Source of the DNA: RUG14130 sp045598325
GTDB taxonomy: Bacteria > Bacillota > Clostridia > Christensenellales > Aristaeellaceae
DNA: 64,000 nt
Assembly: GCA_045598325.1 (NCBI GenBank)
Contig: JAZLLT010000050.1
Location: 7,630-71,629, forward strand
Reading direction: 5' to 3'
The translations under genes were made by a program, and so were the position numbers. The notes under the pieces are model-generated. The model was not told the DNA's origin. It did not search any database and worked only from the letters and a program-made list of their open reading frames with translations. Shown in pieces: positions 7,229 through 14,127 of this stretch (positions within the stretch are counted from its first letter, which is position 1; each line of letters begins with the position of its first letter).

Positions 7229-8160
7229 ACTACCGCCTCCTCGCTGATGATAACACCGTTCACGGTACCGAGTGCTTTCTGCGCCCTTGCACACCAGTCC
7301 GCGACTGTCTTTAAGCAACTTTCGTATACATCCGTTTCCTCCTGCGTCATCTTGGCGAAAGCGTTGCCCATGTAAGGCATTTGCGCCACTTCGCCCATGA
7401 AAATGCGCACGGCGCGAACAAAGGAATCGGGCGTCAGTTTTTCACTCACTTCGTGTTCGGCATCTTTCTTCGCCGCGTCACTCTGCGCGTCAAGCAGTTT
7501 CATGCGCATATTGTCAATGTCCGCCTGCTGTTCTTCGACAATACGGGCGTAATCCTTGATTTCGCTCCGTGCCTTGCCGAGTTCTTCGTCAAGCGAGAGC
7601 CTGCTGTCGAGGAGTTCCTTGTTTGTTTCACCCGCAGCGGTGATTTCATCCTTATACCGCTTGATGGTATCGTCCTTCTCGCGCAGTTGATCCGTGATTT
7701 CCTGCGGGATTTCCACGGGACGCTTAAGTATCTCGTCCGCTTCCCTGCGGGCTTCATCGGCTTCGGCTTGCGCCTTGTCGATTTGTGCCTGCATTTCGCT
7801 CCGCACCTGCTTCACCGCGTCATTGATTTCGCGGCTCGTCATGCTCTTTACATCGTGCGTATCGAAGAACTCGTCCTCTTTGCCCTGCGGAAGCGCAAGC
7901 AGTCCCCAAATCTGCGACTTGGAAAGTCCTTCCACCATCGGCACATTGCCGTACCGCTCGTATGCCGCCATGCAGTTCTGCGCCCAACGCAGGCTCATTC
8001 CGCTGTTGACGGATACCCACTTCTCCCAGTCTCCGTGCTTGACGAGGGGCTTCGCCTCCGTAAACACTCTCCCCAGTTGCATGAGGTTGCTTGCCACATT
8101 ACTGGCGAATGTCTGTGCCTGCATAGCCAGTCCGTCAAGCGTAGTCAGTTCGTTACCCAT
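7225..8160 (-). CDS. DUF3102 coiled-coil phage protein
   Basis: 311 residues. The N-terminal 110 residues match the DUF3102 pattern: LMQLGRVFTEAKPLVKHGDW, MSLRWAQNCMAAYERYG. Residues about 115-240 form a long, charged coiled coil (AQAEADEARREADEILKRP...), and a helical C-domain follows. DUF3102 proteins occur in phages and conjugative elements; no activity is established that I know of. A ParB/KorB-like DNA-binding role has been suggested by layout only. It is preceded by ACGGAGG. Confidence 0.75.
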   Translation of the reverse strand: MGNELTTLDGLAMQAQTFASNVASNLMQLGRVFTEAKPLVKHGDWEKWVSVNSGMSLRWAQNCMAAYERYGNVPMVEGLSKSQIWGLLALPQGKEDEFFDTHDVKSMTSREINDAVKQVRSEMQAQIDKAQAEADEARREADEILKRPVEIPQEITDQLREKDDTIKRYKDEITAAGETNKELLDSRLSLDEELGKARSEIKDYARIVEEQQADIDNMRMKLLDAQSDAAKKDAEHEVSEKLTPDSFVRAVRIFMGEVAQMPYMGNAFAKMTQEETDVYESCLKTVADWCARAQKALGTVNGVIISEEAVV

Positions 8161-8193
8161 TGTGTGATCCTCCGTGTAATATATGATAAACGC

Positions 8194-8222
8194 TTGACTT
8201 ATCCGAATATATCGTGTATAAT
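8194..8222 (+). promoter_or_regulatory. Consensus sigma-A promoter facing right
   Basis: TTGACT, 17-bp spacer, TATAAT. It points away from the DUF3102 gene, against the early operon. No rightward protein gene follows. Confidence 0.75.
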
Positions 8223-8228
8223 ATCCGT

Positions 8229-8303
8229 GTAAGCCAGTCGCTTACCTCGCACTCGTATGGCAGACCGTTGTCCGGCAAGATAGACGGTCTGTCATTTTTC
8301 TTT
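8229..8303 (+). ncRNA. Candidate small antisense RNA in prophage early region
   Basis: The promoter at 8194-8222 should start transcription near 8229. At 8261-8291 an 8-bp stem (CAGACCGT/ACGGTCTG, 15-nt loop) is followed by TCATTTTTCTTT, a plausible terminator, giving a roughly 75-nt RNA. The T-run lies within the last codons of the small leftward gene at 8292-8465, so the RNA would be antisense to that gene's 3' end and to the early transcript between it and DUF3102. It could instead be a chance hairpin; only expression data would tell. Confidence 0.4.
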
Positions 8304-8465
8304 GTCCGCAGTTTCGTTCTGCGGATTTTCTTTACCCCATCGCGTTTTGATAAGGTAGTATAGACTAATTTCGCAATGCGCCGTATCCTTGTCGTGTTTC
8401 ACGGCGCAGATCGGGCAGGAGCCGCGCAAAGGAGGCACGAATGTATAATGCTTTGCGTTTTCCAT
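8292..8465 (-). CDS. Small Cys-containing phage protein, 57 aa
   Basis: A 57-residue product starting MENAKHYTFVPPLRGSCPIC, with C-x2-C plus a later HC and a charged end. A perfect GGAGG with good spacing precedes the ATG, and it starts eight bases after the stop of the DUF1064 gene. Similar 50-60 residue proteins are frequent in Clostridia prophages. The function is unknown; zinc binding is possible with only three cysteines and a histidine. Confidence 0.65.
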   Translation of the reverse strand: MENAKHYTFVPPLRGSCPICAVKHDKDTAHCEISLYYLIKTRWGKENPQNETADKEK

Positions 8466-8473
8466 CCTGCCTC

Positions 8474-8899
8474 CTATTGCTCTATGATTTCGATATGATA
8501 CGCGTCCATCATAAGACGCTTTTTGATTTTGTATACCTTGTCTTTCTTGGTGGCTTCGCTCTTGGCGTCAATGACTTCCACTCCGCCGTCCTTGCGCGTC
8601 ACCACAAAATCCGCGATATATTTGATGCCGCCCGGAAGATAAAACACTACCTGCCTTGCGACAGACGCGATTTCTCCCGCCTTTGCCCGCAACTTTACCT
8701 GCTCGTATACACGCGCTTCATGCCGCGAGTCGAACTTCCCGTCCTCCGTGACCGTCTTGATGTTCCCGTACTTCGTGCGTTCCGATTTCGCGGGCGCGTC
8801 ATTTGAGGAAGTATGCGGGCGTATAACTTCCTGCGCTTTGCGACCCGTCCGAGCCGTGTAATCTTTGAGCCACTTCTCGTCAAATACGAGCCTGCTCAT
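8474..8899 (-). CDS. DUF1064 phage protein, predicted endonuclease fold
   Basis: 141 residues. Residues about 40-141 follow the DUF1064 pattern: TKYGNIKT, GKFDSRHEARVYEQ, VARQVVFYLPGG, KYIADFVVTRKDGGVEVIDAKS and a C-terminal YKIKKRLM. The E...ADF...D-x-K arrangement is that of PD-(D/E)xK nucleases, and the family is predicted to act as a phage nuclease or Holliday-junction resolvase. The start overlaps the upstream HTH gene by four bases. Confidence 0.8.
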   Translation of the reverse strand: MSRLVFDEKWLKDYTARTGRKAQEVIRPHTSSNDAPAKSERTKYGNIKTVTEDGKFDSRHEARVYEQVKLRAKAGEIASVARQVVFYLPGGIKYIADFVVTRKDGGVEVIDAKSEATKKDKVYKIKKRLMMDAYHIEIIEQ

Positions 8900-9117
8900 C
8901 TGCTGACCACCACGGCGTTGCCGTACTGGAGCCAGTATAGGAACGATATGCGCGGTATCCGCACGCTCCTGCCTATCACCGTTACGGCAAATCCCAACTT
9001 CGCCGGATTCTCCTGCGCCTGTGTCCTTACGCTCTGCGGGTCAGTCCCAAGCACCTCGCTTACATCAGCAGGCGTGAGCATCATCTTATCGCTTGTGCGA
9101 ATCTCATCAATCGTCAT
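8896..9117 (-). CDS. Excisionase-like helix-turn-helix protein
   Basis: 73 residues. MMLTPADVSEVLGTDPQSVR is a MerR-type/HTH_17 helix-turn-helix, and RSVRIPRISFLYWLQYGN is the usual wing and end. Such proteins act as excisionases or early regulators. AAGGATGAACC precedes the ATG, overlapping the stop of the Cro-like gene nearby. Position in the early operon makes a recombination directionality or early regulatory role plausible. Confidence 0.65.
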   Translation of the reverse strand: MTIDEIRTSDKMMLTPADVSEVLGTDPQSVRTQAQENPAKLGFAVTVIGRSVRIPRISFLYWLQYGNAVVVSR

Positions 9118-9120
9118 GGT

Positions 9121-9309
9121 TCATCCTTCTTCTAATAAATCACCCATGCGGCAGCCGAACAGATCAGCAAGTTTGCGCAGGGTCGCAGGACGCGGAATAT
9201 GACCCTCGGTTTCCCATCTGCAAACCGCGCTTCTGTCTACTTCAAGTAAATCAGCAAGATCTTGTTGGGTTAATTTTGCTTTTTTTCTGTAAGATTCGAT
9301 TCGGTTCAT
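9121..9309 (-). CDS. Cro-like XRE-family repressor
   Basis: 62 residues with a complete XRE helix-turn-helix: KAKLTQQDLADLLEVDRSAV then WETEGHIPRPATLRKLADLF. The start at 9309 is set by AGGAGAAAA; a longer reading would run through the promoter region. It is the first gene of the leftward early operon, transcribed from the consensus promoter at 9378-9406, and divergent from the CI-like repressor. It therefore fills the Cro position of a lambda-like switch. Confidence 0.8.
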   Translation of the reverse strand: MNRIESYRKKAKLTQQDLADLLEVDRSAVCRWETEGHIPRPATLRKLADLFGCRMGDLLEEG

Positions 9310-9329
9310 TTTTCTCCTAAAGTTTTGTA

Positions 9330-9449
9330 TCTGCACATTCTGTCGCTCTGTGTGTTGTTTCTGCACTTGTGATTGCAATTATAAGTCATGTTTCTGTACT
9401 TGTCAATAGATTTTGTGATATTTTTGCACTTTTTATTGTAATGTGCAGA
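9330..9449. promoter_or_regulatory. Repeated operator array of the phage switch
   Basis: Five copies of a 10-bp motif TCTGCACWTK lie between the divergent repressors: 9330-9339, 9360-9369, 9393-9402 (TCTGTACTTG), 9423-9432 (TTTGCACTTT) and, inverted, 9440-9449. The direct copies are 30, 33 and 30 bp apart, about three helical turns, placing them on one DNA face. The third overlaps the leftward -35 and the fifth overlaps the rightward -35, as expected for operators bound by the CI- and Cro-like proteins. Confidence 0.75.
9378..9406 (-). promoter_or_regulatory. Early leftward promoter (PR-like)
   Basis: A perfect TTGACA, 17 bp, TATAAT on the minus strand, driving the cro-like gene and the early operon. 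Operator copies sit at its -35 end and just downstream of the start. Confidence 0.9.
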
Positions 9450-9464
9450 TAATACACTTATACT
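9436..9464 (+). promoter_or_regulatory. Repressor promoter (PRM-like)
   Basis: TTGTAA, 17 bp, TATACT on the plus strand, weaker than the opposing promoter. It overlaps the inverted operator copy and reads into the CI-like gene. Confidence 0.7.
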
Positions 9465-9481
9465 AATCCAGAGGTGATAAA

Positions 9482-9829
9482 ATGGATAACTTAAAAAAGT
9501 TGCGACTGCTGCGTGGGATTCGGCAAAAAGATATAGCCGATATGCTGGGTGTAGAAAGAACGACATACAATAGATACGAAACCGGAGCAAGCGAGCCATC
9601 CTACCAAATACTAATCAAGCTTGCGGACATCTTCGGAACCAGTACAGACGAAATCCTCGGTCATGCCGTTGGTACATGCAAGCCCGGGAGAGACATAGCA
9701 AACATAGAATTGACAAAGAAGGCTTCGTTTCTCAACGAAAGCGGCATAGAAGAGTTGATGCACTATGCCGACTATCTTGCAACTCAATCCCGTTATCAAA
9801 AAGACACATCTACCGAACAGGCAATATAA
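9482..9829 (+). CDS. CI-like XRE-family phage repressor
   Basis: 115 residues. An N-terminal XRE helix-turn-helix (RGIRQKDIADMLGVERTTYN, YETGASEPSYQILIKLADIF) is followed by a short C-terminal region (about 70-115) with FLNESGIEELMHYADYLATQ, a small helical oligomerisation-type end and not a LexA-like peptidase. It should keep the lytic promoters off in the lysogen. As it lacks the self-cleaving domain, induction must work by another route. GAGGTGATAAA precedes the ATG. Confidence 0.85.
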   Translation: MDNLKKLRLLRGIRQKDIADMLGVERTTYNRYETGASEPSYQILIKLADIFGTSTDEILGHAVGTCKPGRDIANIELTKKASFLNESGIEELMHYADYLATQSRYQKDTSTEQAI

Positions 9830-9856
9830 TCCACATTGAATAAGGAGGAAGTCACA

Positions 9857-10249
9857 ATGTACGAATGGAAATGGGAAGTCAGAGAGTCAAGTCTCAAAAA
9901 AGCCGTCGAGTTCAAGCCTGCCGACATACTGTCGATAGATAAAAATAAACCGCTCATCGTAATCAACGGTCATACCGCGAATCTTGAAGAATGTAACTGT
10001 CAAGATTATACTAAATCAAAAGGCGGCGTCCATGCCTGCAAGCACATGATCCGTCTCGCCATAGAACTTGGAATCATCAACAAAAGCGGCAACACGCCCG
10101 AACAGCAGTACGCCGCAGACAAGCACGAATACCGCAATGTTATCGCTATGGCTTACGGCAGATACCATCTGTTCCACGAACCCTTGATGACTGATGAAGA
10201 ATATGACAAAATGAAAGCGGAATACAAAGAAAAATACAGAGAATTATAA
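9857..10249 (+). CDS. SWIM zinc-finger protein
   Basis: 130 residues. The segment CNCQDYTKSKGGVHACKH (about 46-63) fits the SWIM pattern C-x-C-xn-C-x-H, which binds zinc and is used for DNA or protein contacts. The rest is helical with a Lys/Glu-rich end (YDKMKAEYKEKY). A perfect AAGGAGG sets the start at 9857. It lies between repressor and integrase in the lysogeny arm, so it is probably expressed in the lysogen. The role is unknown. Confidence 0.7.
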   Translation: MYEWKWEVRESSLKKAVEFKPADILSIDKNKPLIVINGHTANLEECNCQDYTKSKGGVHACKHMIRLAIELGIINKSGNTPEQQYAADKHEYRNVIAMAYGRYHLFHEPLMTDEEYDKMKAEYKEKYREL

Positions 10250-10252
10250 AGA

Positions 10253-10282
10253 CAAAAAAACCGCCGTGCAGCAACACGGCGG
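10253..10282 (-). terminator. Leftward-acting terminator after SWIM gene
   Basis: An 8-bp GC stem CCGCCGTG/CACGGCGG with loop CAGCAA; the U-run is on the minus strand. It would stop antisense transcription coming from the right rather than the SWIM mRNA itself. Confidence 0.7.
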
Positions 10283-10377
10283 CGCGCTTGTCGGCACACA
10301 CATACTTTCAAGCATGGTTATTGTATCACAGGTGAAACGATTTGTAAAGCCCTTTCCGAAAATAAAGTGAGGAAAAT

Positions 10378-11475
10378 ATGCTCTGCGTCAAATGCAAAAA
10401 GGAGATTCCCGATATTTCGCTTTACTGTATGTTCTGCGGACGGAAACAGACAACGACAGCGCAGGCGGTAAAGCATCGCGGCAACGGGCAAGGCTCTGTC
10501 TACAAACTTCCGAACGGCAAGTACCGCGCAGCGGTCACAGTCGGATATTATATCGGTGATGACGGAAAAGCGAAGCGCAAAGTACGCACGCGCGAATTTA
10601 TTAAGAAGTCGGATGCCATCGCGTTCCTGCCGTCACTCAAAACGGACACGCCGAAGGCTGACGATATGTCGCTGCGTGAACTGTACGATGTATATATCAA
10701 ATCGCCCGATTACATTGCTCTGTCCGGCTCGCAGAAGGACAAACTCTCCTATGCGTGGAAACGCCTGTCCCCAATCGAATACCGTATGATTACCACACTC
10801 ACGGTGTCGGATATGGAGCAGATCATCTCGGACACGGTATCGTCCTATTATCCGGCGCGGGATATGAAAGTCATGCTTTCCCATTTGTATGTCATCGCCG
10901 TCAAGCGGGAAATCATCGCCTATAATAAAACGGATTATGTCGATTTGCCTTTTGACGCGCCCAAAGCAAAGCGCGACAGATGGACGCAGGAAGAAGTCGA
11001 AAAGATGTGGGCTGACTATGCGGACCATCCGTTCACCGCATATCCGCTCATTATGTGCTATTCGGGTATGAGATACGGTGAACTGTACGGGATGCTGCTG
11101 ACCAATATCCACCTTAACGACAACTATATGATCGGCGGCATCAAGACAGAAGCGGGTATAGACCGCGAAATCCCGATACACACCCGTATCAAGCCGTTGA
11201 TCGAGCGCATGATGCAGGGCAGAAAACACCGACTTCTCGAAATGGATGAGATGCGTTTCTACCGACAGTATCACGAAATGATAGAGCGCACGGGCATCCG
11301 CGACCTGCCGCCGCAGACCTGCCGCCACTTCTACTTCTCCGCCATGACTGAAGCGGGCGTACAAGGCGGCATCATAGCAGAAGCAGGAGGACACGCCTCC
11401 TATACCACCACAATGAAGAACTATGTTCGCATCCCGCTCGAAGAAAAACTGAAAGCGGTCAACACGATAAAATAA
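10378..11475 (+). CDS. Prophage tyrosine recombinase (integrase) with N-terminal zinc ribbon
   Basis: 365 residues. Residues 1-25 form a zinc ribbon (CVKCKKE...YCMFCGRK). An Arm-type DNA-binding region follows (GNGQGSVYKLPNGKYRAAVT), then the core-binding domain and the catalytic domain. Catalytic residues seen: Arg in YSGMRYGELYG, Arg in QTCRHFYFS, His in GGHASYTTT and Tyr in MKNYVRIPL. The usual His of H-x-x-R is Gln (PPQTCRH). It integrates and excises the prophage; the neighbouring tRNA-Ser genes are the likely target. GTGAGGAAAAT precedes the ATG. Confidence 0.93.
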   Translation: MLCVKCKKEIPDISLYCMFCGRKQTTTAQAVKHRGNGQGSVYKLPNGKYRAAVTVGYYIGDDGKAKRKVRTREFIKKSDAIAFLPSLKTDTPKADDMSLRELYDVYIKSPDYIALSGSQKDKLSYAWKRLSPIEYRMITTLTVSDMEQIISDTVSSYYPARDMKVMLSHLYVIAVKREIIAYNKTDYVDLPFDAPKAKRDRWTQEEVEKMWADYADHPFTAYPLIMCYSGMRYGELYGMLLTNIHLNDNYMIGGIKTEAGIDREIPIHTRIKPLIERMMQGRKHRLLEMDEMRFYRQYHEMIERTGIRDLPPQTCRHFYFSAMTEAGVQGGIIAEAGGHASYTTTMKNYVRIPLEEKLKAVNTIK

Positions 11476-11514
11476 CCCTCAACTCCCGCGCCCGCGCAAG
11501 CAAAACAGCCTCCA

Positions 11515-11703
11515 GCGTGCAGGCGAAGCAAAGCATCCTCCGCACCCGCGAAAGAAAATCCGCCTCCCGCGTGCAGGCGAAGCAAAGCACGCGCCCGCGC
11601 AAGAAAATCCCGTTACAATATCCGCGCAAGCAATAGTAATAAAGATTTAACTACCTCGCCTGCGCAAACAAAAGCACCTCCGGCGTGCAGGCGAAGCAAA
11701 GCA
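11515..11703. repeat. Three direct copies of a 21-bp repeat
   Basis: GCGTGCAGGCGAAGCAAAGC(A) occurs at 11515-11535, 11569-11589 and 11683-11703, each flanked by CCTCC and CGCAAG-AAA-type sequence. The spacing (54 and 114 bp) is irregular. The place, between int and att, suits recombinase arm or accessory sites. Confidence 0.85.
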
Positions 11704-11704
11704 C

Positions 11705-11732
11705 GCAAAAGCGCAAGCGTGTGCGCTTTTGC
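11705..11732 (+). terminator. Hairpin downstream of integrase
   Basis: A perfect 10-bp stem GCAAAAGCGC/GCGCTTTTGC with an 8-nt loop. The T-run is inside the stem, so it is only a possible terminator for int. Confidence 0.4.
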
Positions 11733-11842
11733 AACATTACGATAAATTCCGCACTCGCTATGCAACGCACTATGCAATAACAGCCAACTACTCACCATTC
11801 CAAGCAACTATAGCAAAAATACCAAAAATCGAGCAAAACGAA

Positions 11843-11876
11843 ATAATCCGCATATTCACCCGAATATGCGGATTAT
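11843..11876 (-). terminator. Perfect 15-bp hairpin, probable second tRNA terminator
   Basis: The arms 11843-11857 and 11862-11876 are perfectly complementary with loop ACCC. On the minus strand the stem is followed by TTCGTTTTG. It lies behind the tRNA-Ser terminator. Confidence 0.65.
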
Positions 11877-11881
11877 AAGCA

Positions 11882-11912
11882 ACAAAATGCCCCGTTTCAC
11901 ATGAAACAGGGC
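11882..11912 (-). terminator. tRNA-Ser operon terminator
   Basis: A 10-bp stem with one G-T pair (GCCCTGTTTC/GAAACGGGGC on the minus strand), loop ATGT, followed by ATTTTGTTG, six bases beyond the tRNA 3' end. Confidence 0.8.
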
Positions 11913-11917
11913 AAAAG

Positions 11918-12006
11918 CGGAGAAGCCGGGATTTGAACCCGGGCGGCGGTTATCCCACCCTACTCCCTTAGCAGGGGAGCCCCTTCGGCCTCTTGGGTAC
12001 TTCTCC
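11918..12006 (-). tRNA. tRNA-Ser (anticodon GCT)
   Basis: Cloverleaf read on the minus strand: acceptor GGAGAAG/CTTCTCC, anticodon arm CCCCTGCTAAGGGG-type with GCT, a long class II variable arm and T-loop GGTTCAAATCC. No CCA is encoded. Its 3' end faces the prophage integrase, making it the likely attB. Confidence 0.95.
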
Positions 12007-12021
12007 ACAAGCCGAAGATCA

Positions 12022-12107
12022 CGGAGAGAGAGGGATTCGAACCCCCGGTGCCTTTCGACATCACTGGTTTTCAAGACCAGCGCCTTCAACCACTCGGCCA
12101 TCTCTCC
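12022..12107 (-). tRNA. tRNA-Ser (anticodon TGA)
   Basis: Acceptor GGAGAGA/TCTCTCC, anticodon arm CTGGTCTTGAAAACCAG giving TGA, a class II variable arm and T-loop GGTTCGAATCC. It is first in a two-tRNA leftward operon with tRNA-Ser(GCT). Confidence 0.95.
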
Positions 12108-12123
12108 TTAACCAGCGGAGATT

Positions 12124-12152
12124 ATTATACCAGTTTCGCCCGCCCTTGTCAA
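12124..12152 (-). promoter_or_regulatory. tRNA-Ser operon promoter
   Basis: A perfect TTGACA, 17 bp, TATAAT on the minus strand, about 10 bp before the first tRNA. Confidence 0.9.
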
Positions 12153-12183
12153 GGGCTTAAAATAAAATCTCCGTTAAACGGGG

Positions 12184-14127
12184 TCAGGCGTCGAAAATGC
12201 CGCCTTCCAGGGCGCTTCGCGCGGCAAGGATGTATTTGGAAGTATCAAGCGGGTTCACGCCCCTGCGCGGACAGATCTTGTCATCTGTTGCTTCCGTCTC
12301 AGCGTAACGGGAAAGACGGCTCGTGAAGATACCTCTTCCACCCGTGATGCGCGCGAACTTTTCCGGCAGATCACCCGCGGCCGCCGCGGGGTATTCGGCG
12401 ACCACGAGGCTGTACCGCCCCGATACGCCCGTGTCCACGAGATGCCCGCCGATGGCCGTGATCTCGCCGATGAGCCTGCTGACCTTATCCTCCGGAAGCA
12501 GGAAGTTACCTTCCAGCACGGGCTCCATGAGAATCGTGCCCGCGCGGCGCAGGCCGTCCATCACCGCCATAGGCGTGGCTACGATGAAGTCCAAAGGATG
12601 GGTGTGGATGTCATGGTCTCCCCCGCCCACCAGACGGATGCGGATATCATCCACCTGCCAGCCGTACATGCCCTGTGAGAGCGAAAGTGGGATCGCCTGC
12701 TCCACCTGATGCTGGTAGCGGTATTTGATATCCTCGGGCGAACAGACGGACTCGAAAATCACGCCGCTGCCCCTGGGCAAAGGCTCCATCTCCACCTTGA
12801 TGACCGCCCAGCAGGGTTTCGGCATGGTATAGGCGACGAAGCCGGCGGTCGGCCGCGCAATGGTTTCCTTATAGATAACGCGGCTCGGACCGAAGGAAGC
12901 CTTGACACCGAAGCGGGTCAGCAGTTCCTCCTCCAGCACTTCCATGTGCACATGCCCCATGAGGCGGATATTGTACGCACCATCAAAGCGGGAAGTTTCC
13001 AGCATTGGATCTTCCTGCGATAGCATCTCGAGTGCCTTGCCGAGCGCTTCGTTCTGCTCCTTATTTTCCGCGCTGACAAAGGCGTAGTAAAGGGGCTGTT
13101 TTAGGGCGTTCTTGCCCGCCATGCGGTCCCGCGGAAGGGCTTCTCCCAGCACCTGCCCCACGCGCACGCCGTTCAGTCCGTATACGCAGGCAATGTCGCC
13201 CGCCTTCATTTCACCCGCGTTCACGGACGCGCCGTTCACGCCGAAAGTGCGGATCTGCGATATCTTGCGTTCCTCAGTGGTCTCCTTGCGCCCATAGGCG
13301 TTTTCACGGACGATTTTGATATCGACCGTGTCGCGGTTTCTGAGTTTGCCCGAGAACAGCCTCACCCACGCCGCCCGTCCGAGCGTCGCGTCGTTTTCAA
13401 GGGCGAATACGATGCCCGAAAGCGACGCTTCTTCCGTTCCTTCCGGAGACGGCAGAAGTCCGGTTACCGCATCCATCAGTTCCGTTACGCCCTTCCCCGT
13501 GAGCGCGCTTCCGCCGAGCACGGGAAGACAATCATCCTTCATGGCCTTTGTCAGCGCGCGGTATGCCCGTGCATTTTCGATGCTTCCGTCCGTGAGATAA
13601 TCGTCCAGTATGCCTTCGTCTTCCCTGCCCGCCTGCAGCGCGAGGTCTTCCTCATTGTTTAGGTCAAACGCGTTTTCCGTAAGCGTCAAACGGATATCAC
13701 CGATGACCGCGTCAAAATCCGCCACTTCACGGTCCAGTTTGTTGACAAAGGCGATGGTCGGAATATGACACTGACGCAGGATGCGCCACAGGGTCTCCGT
13801 GTGCGCCTGCACGCCGTCCGTGCCCGAAATGACCAGTATGGCGCCGTCGATTGCCCACAGGGCGCGCTCAGTCTCGGACGCGAAATCCGCGTGACCGGGC
13901 GTGTCCACGATGTTGATGAGCGTATCTTTCCAGATGACAGGCGCGCAGGCGGAGCGGATGGAGATGCCCCTTCTGCGTTCCATGGCGAGGCGGTCGGTAT
14001 GAGCCGTACCTTCATCCACGGCACCCAAAGAGCGTATGCCGCCCGATAACAGCAGCATACGCTCCGAAAGTGTGGTCTTGCCCGCATCTACATGGGCAAA
14101 GATGCCGATATTGATGAGTTTATTCAT
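12184..14127 (-). CDS. TetM/TetO-family ribosomal protection-like GTPase
   Basis: 647 residues, the usual length of ribosomal protection proteins. GTPase motifs: AHVDAGKTT (G1), ERRRGISIRS (G2), VDTPGHADF (G3) and FVNKLD (G4). Domain II follows, then EF-G-like domains III-V (MGHVHMEVLEEEL, YGWQVDDIRIRL, PLDFIVATPMAVMDGLRRAG). The C-terminus has the unusual ICPRRGVNPLDTSKYILA. It is related to but clearly diverged from TetM/TetO, so whether it removes tetracycline from the ribosome or is a housekeeping EF-G paralogue cannot be told. It is the last gene of the ftsK-rimO-pgsA-pncC operon and overlaps pncC by eight bases. Confidence 0.8.
   Translation of the reverse strand: MNKLINIGIFAHVDAGKTTLSERMLLLSGGIRSLGAVDEGTAHTDRLAMERRRGISIRSACAPVIWKDTLINIVDTPGHADFASETERALWAIDGAILVISGTDGVQAHTETLWRILRQCHIPTIAFVNKLDREVADFDAVIGDIRLTLTENAFDLNNEEDLALQAGREDEGILDDYLTDGSIENARAYRALTKAMKDDCLPVLGGSALTGKGVTELMDAVTGLLPSPEGTEEASLSGIVFALENDATLGRAAWVRLFSGKLRNRDTVDIKIVRENAYGRKETTEERKISQIRTFGVNGASVNAGEMKAGDIACVYGLNGVRVGQVLGEALPRDRMAGKNALKQPLYYAFVSAENKEQNEALGKALEMLSQEDPMLETSRFDGAYNIRLMGHVHMEVLEEELLTRFGVKASFGPSRVIYKETIARPTAGFVAYTMPKPCWAVIKVEMEPLPRGSGVIFESVCSPEDIKYRYQHQVEQAIPLSLSQGMYGWQVDDIRIRLVGGGDHDIHTHPLDFIVATPMAVMDGLRRAGTILMEPVLEGNFLLPEDKVSRLIGEITAIGGHLVDTGVSGRYSLVVAEYPAAAAGDLPEKFARITGGRGIFTSRLSRYAETEATDDKICPRRGVNPLDTSKYILAARSALEGGIFDA

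Larger units (their letters stand above)
11476..11917. other. Gene-free prophage edge between integrase and tRNA-Ser
   Basis: 442 bases with no credible gene. It contains three copies of a 21-bp repeat, several CCGCGCAAG-type short repeats, a 10-bp hairpin at 11705-11732 and two terminator-like hairpins next to the tRNA. An attachment site should lie here or in the tRNA 3' end, but its partner copy is outside the window. Confidence 0.7.

Noticed and set aside
10253..10282. Terminator for the repressor-SWIM mRNA
   Set aside because: The U-run is on the wrong side for rightward transcription; it suits the minus strand only.
11515..11703. CRISPR-like array
   Set aside because: Only three repeats, irregular spacing of 54 and 114 bp, no cas genes.
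11613..11807. 64-codon leftward frame in the prophage edge
   Set aside because: It runs through the direct repeats and a hairpin; composition is repeat-driven.
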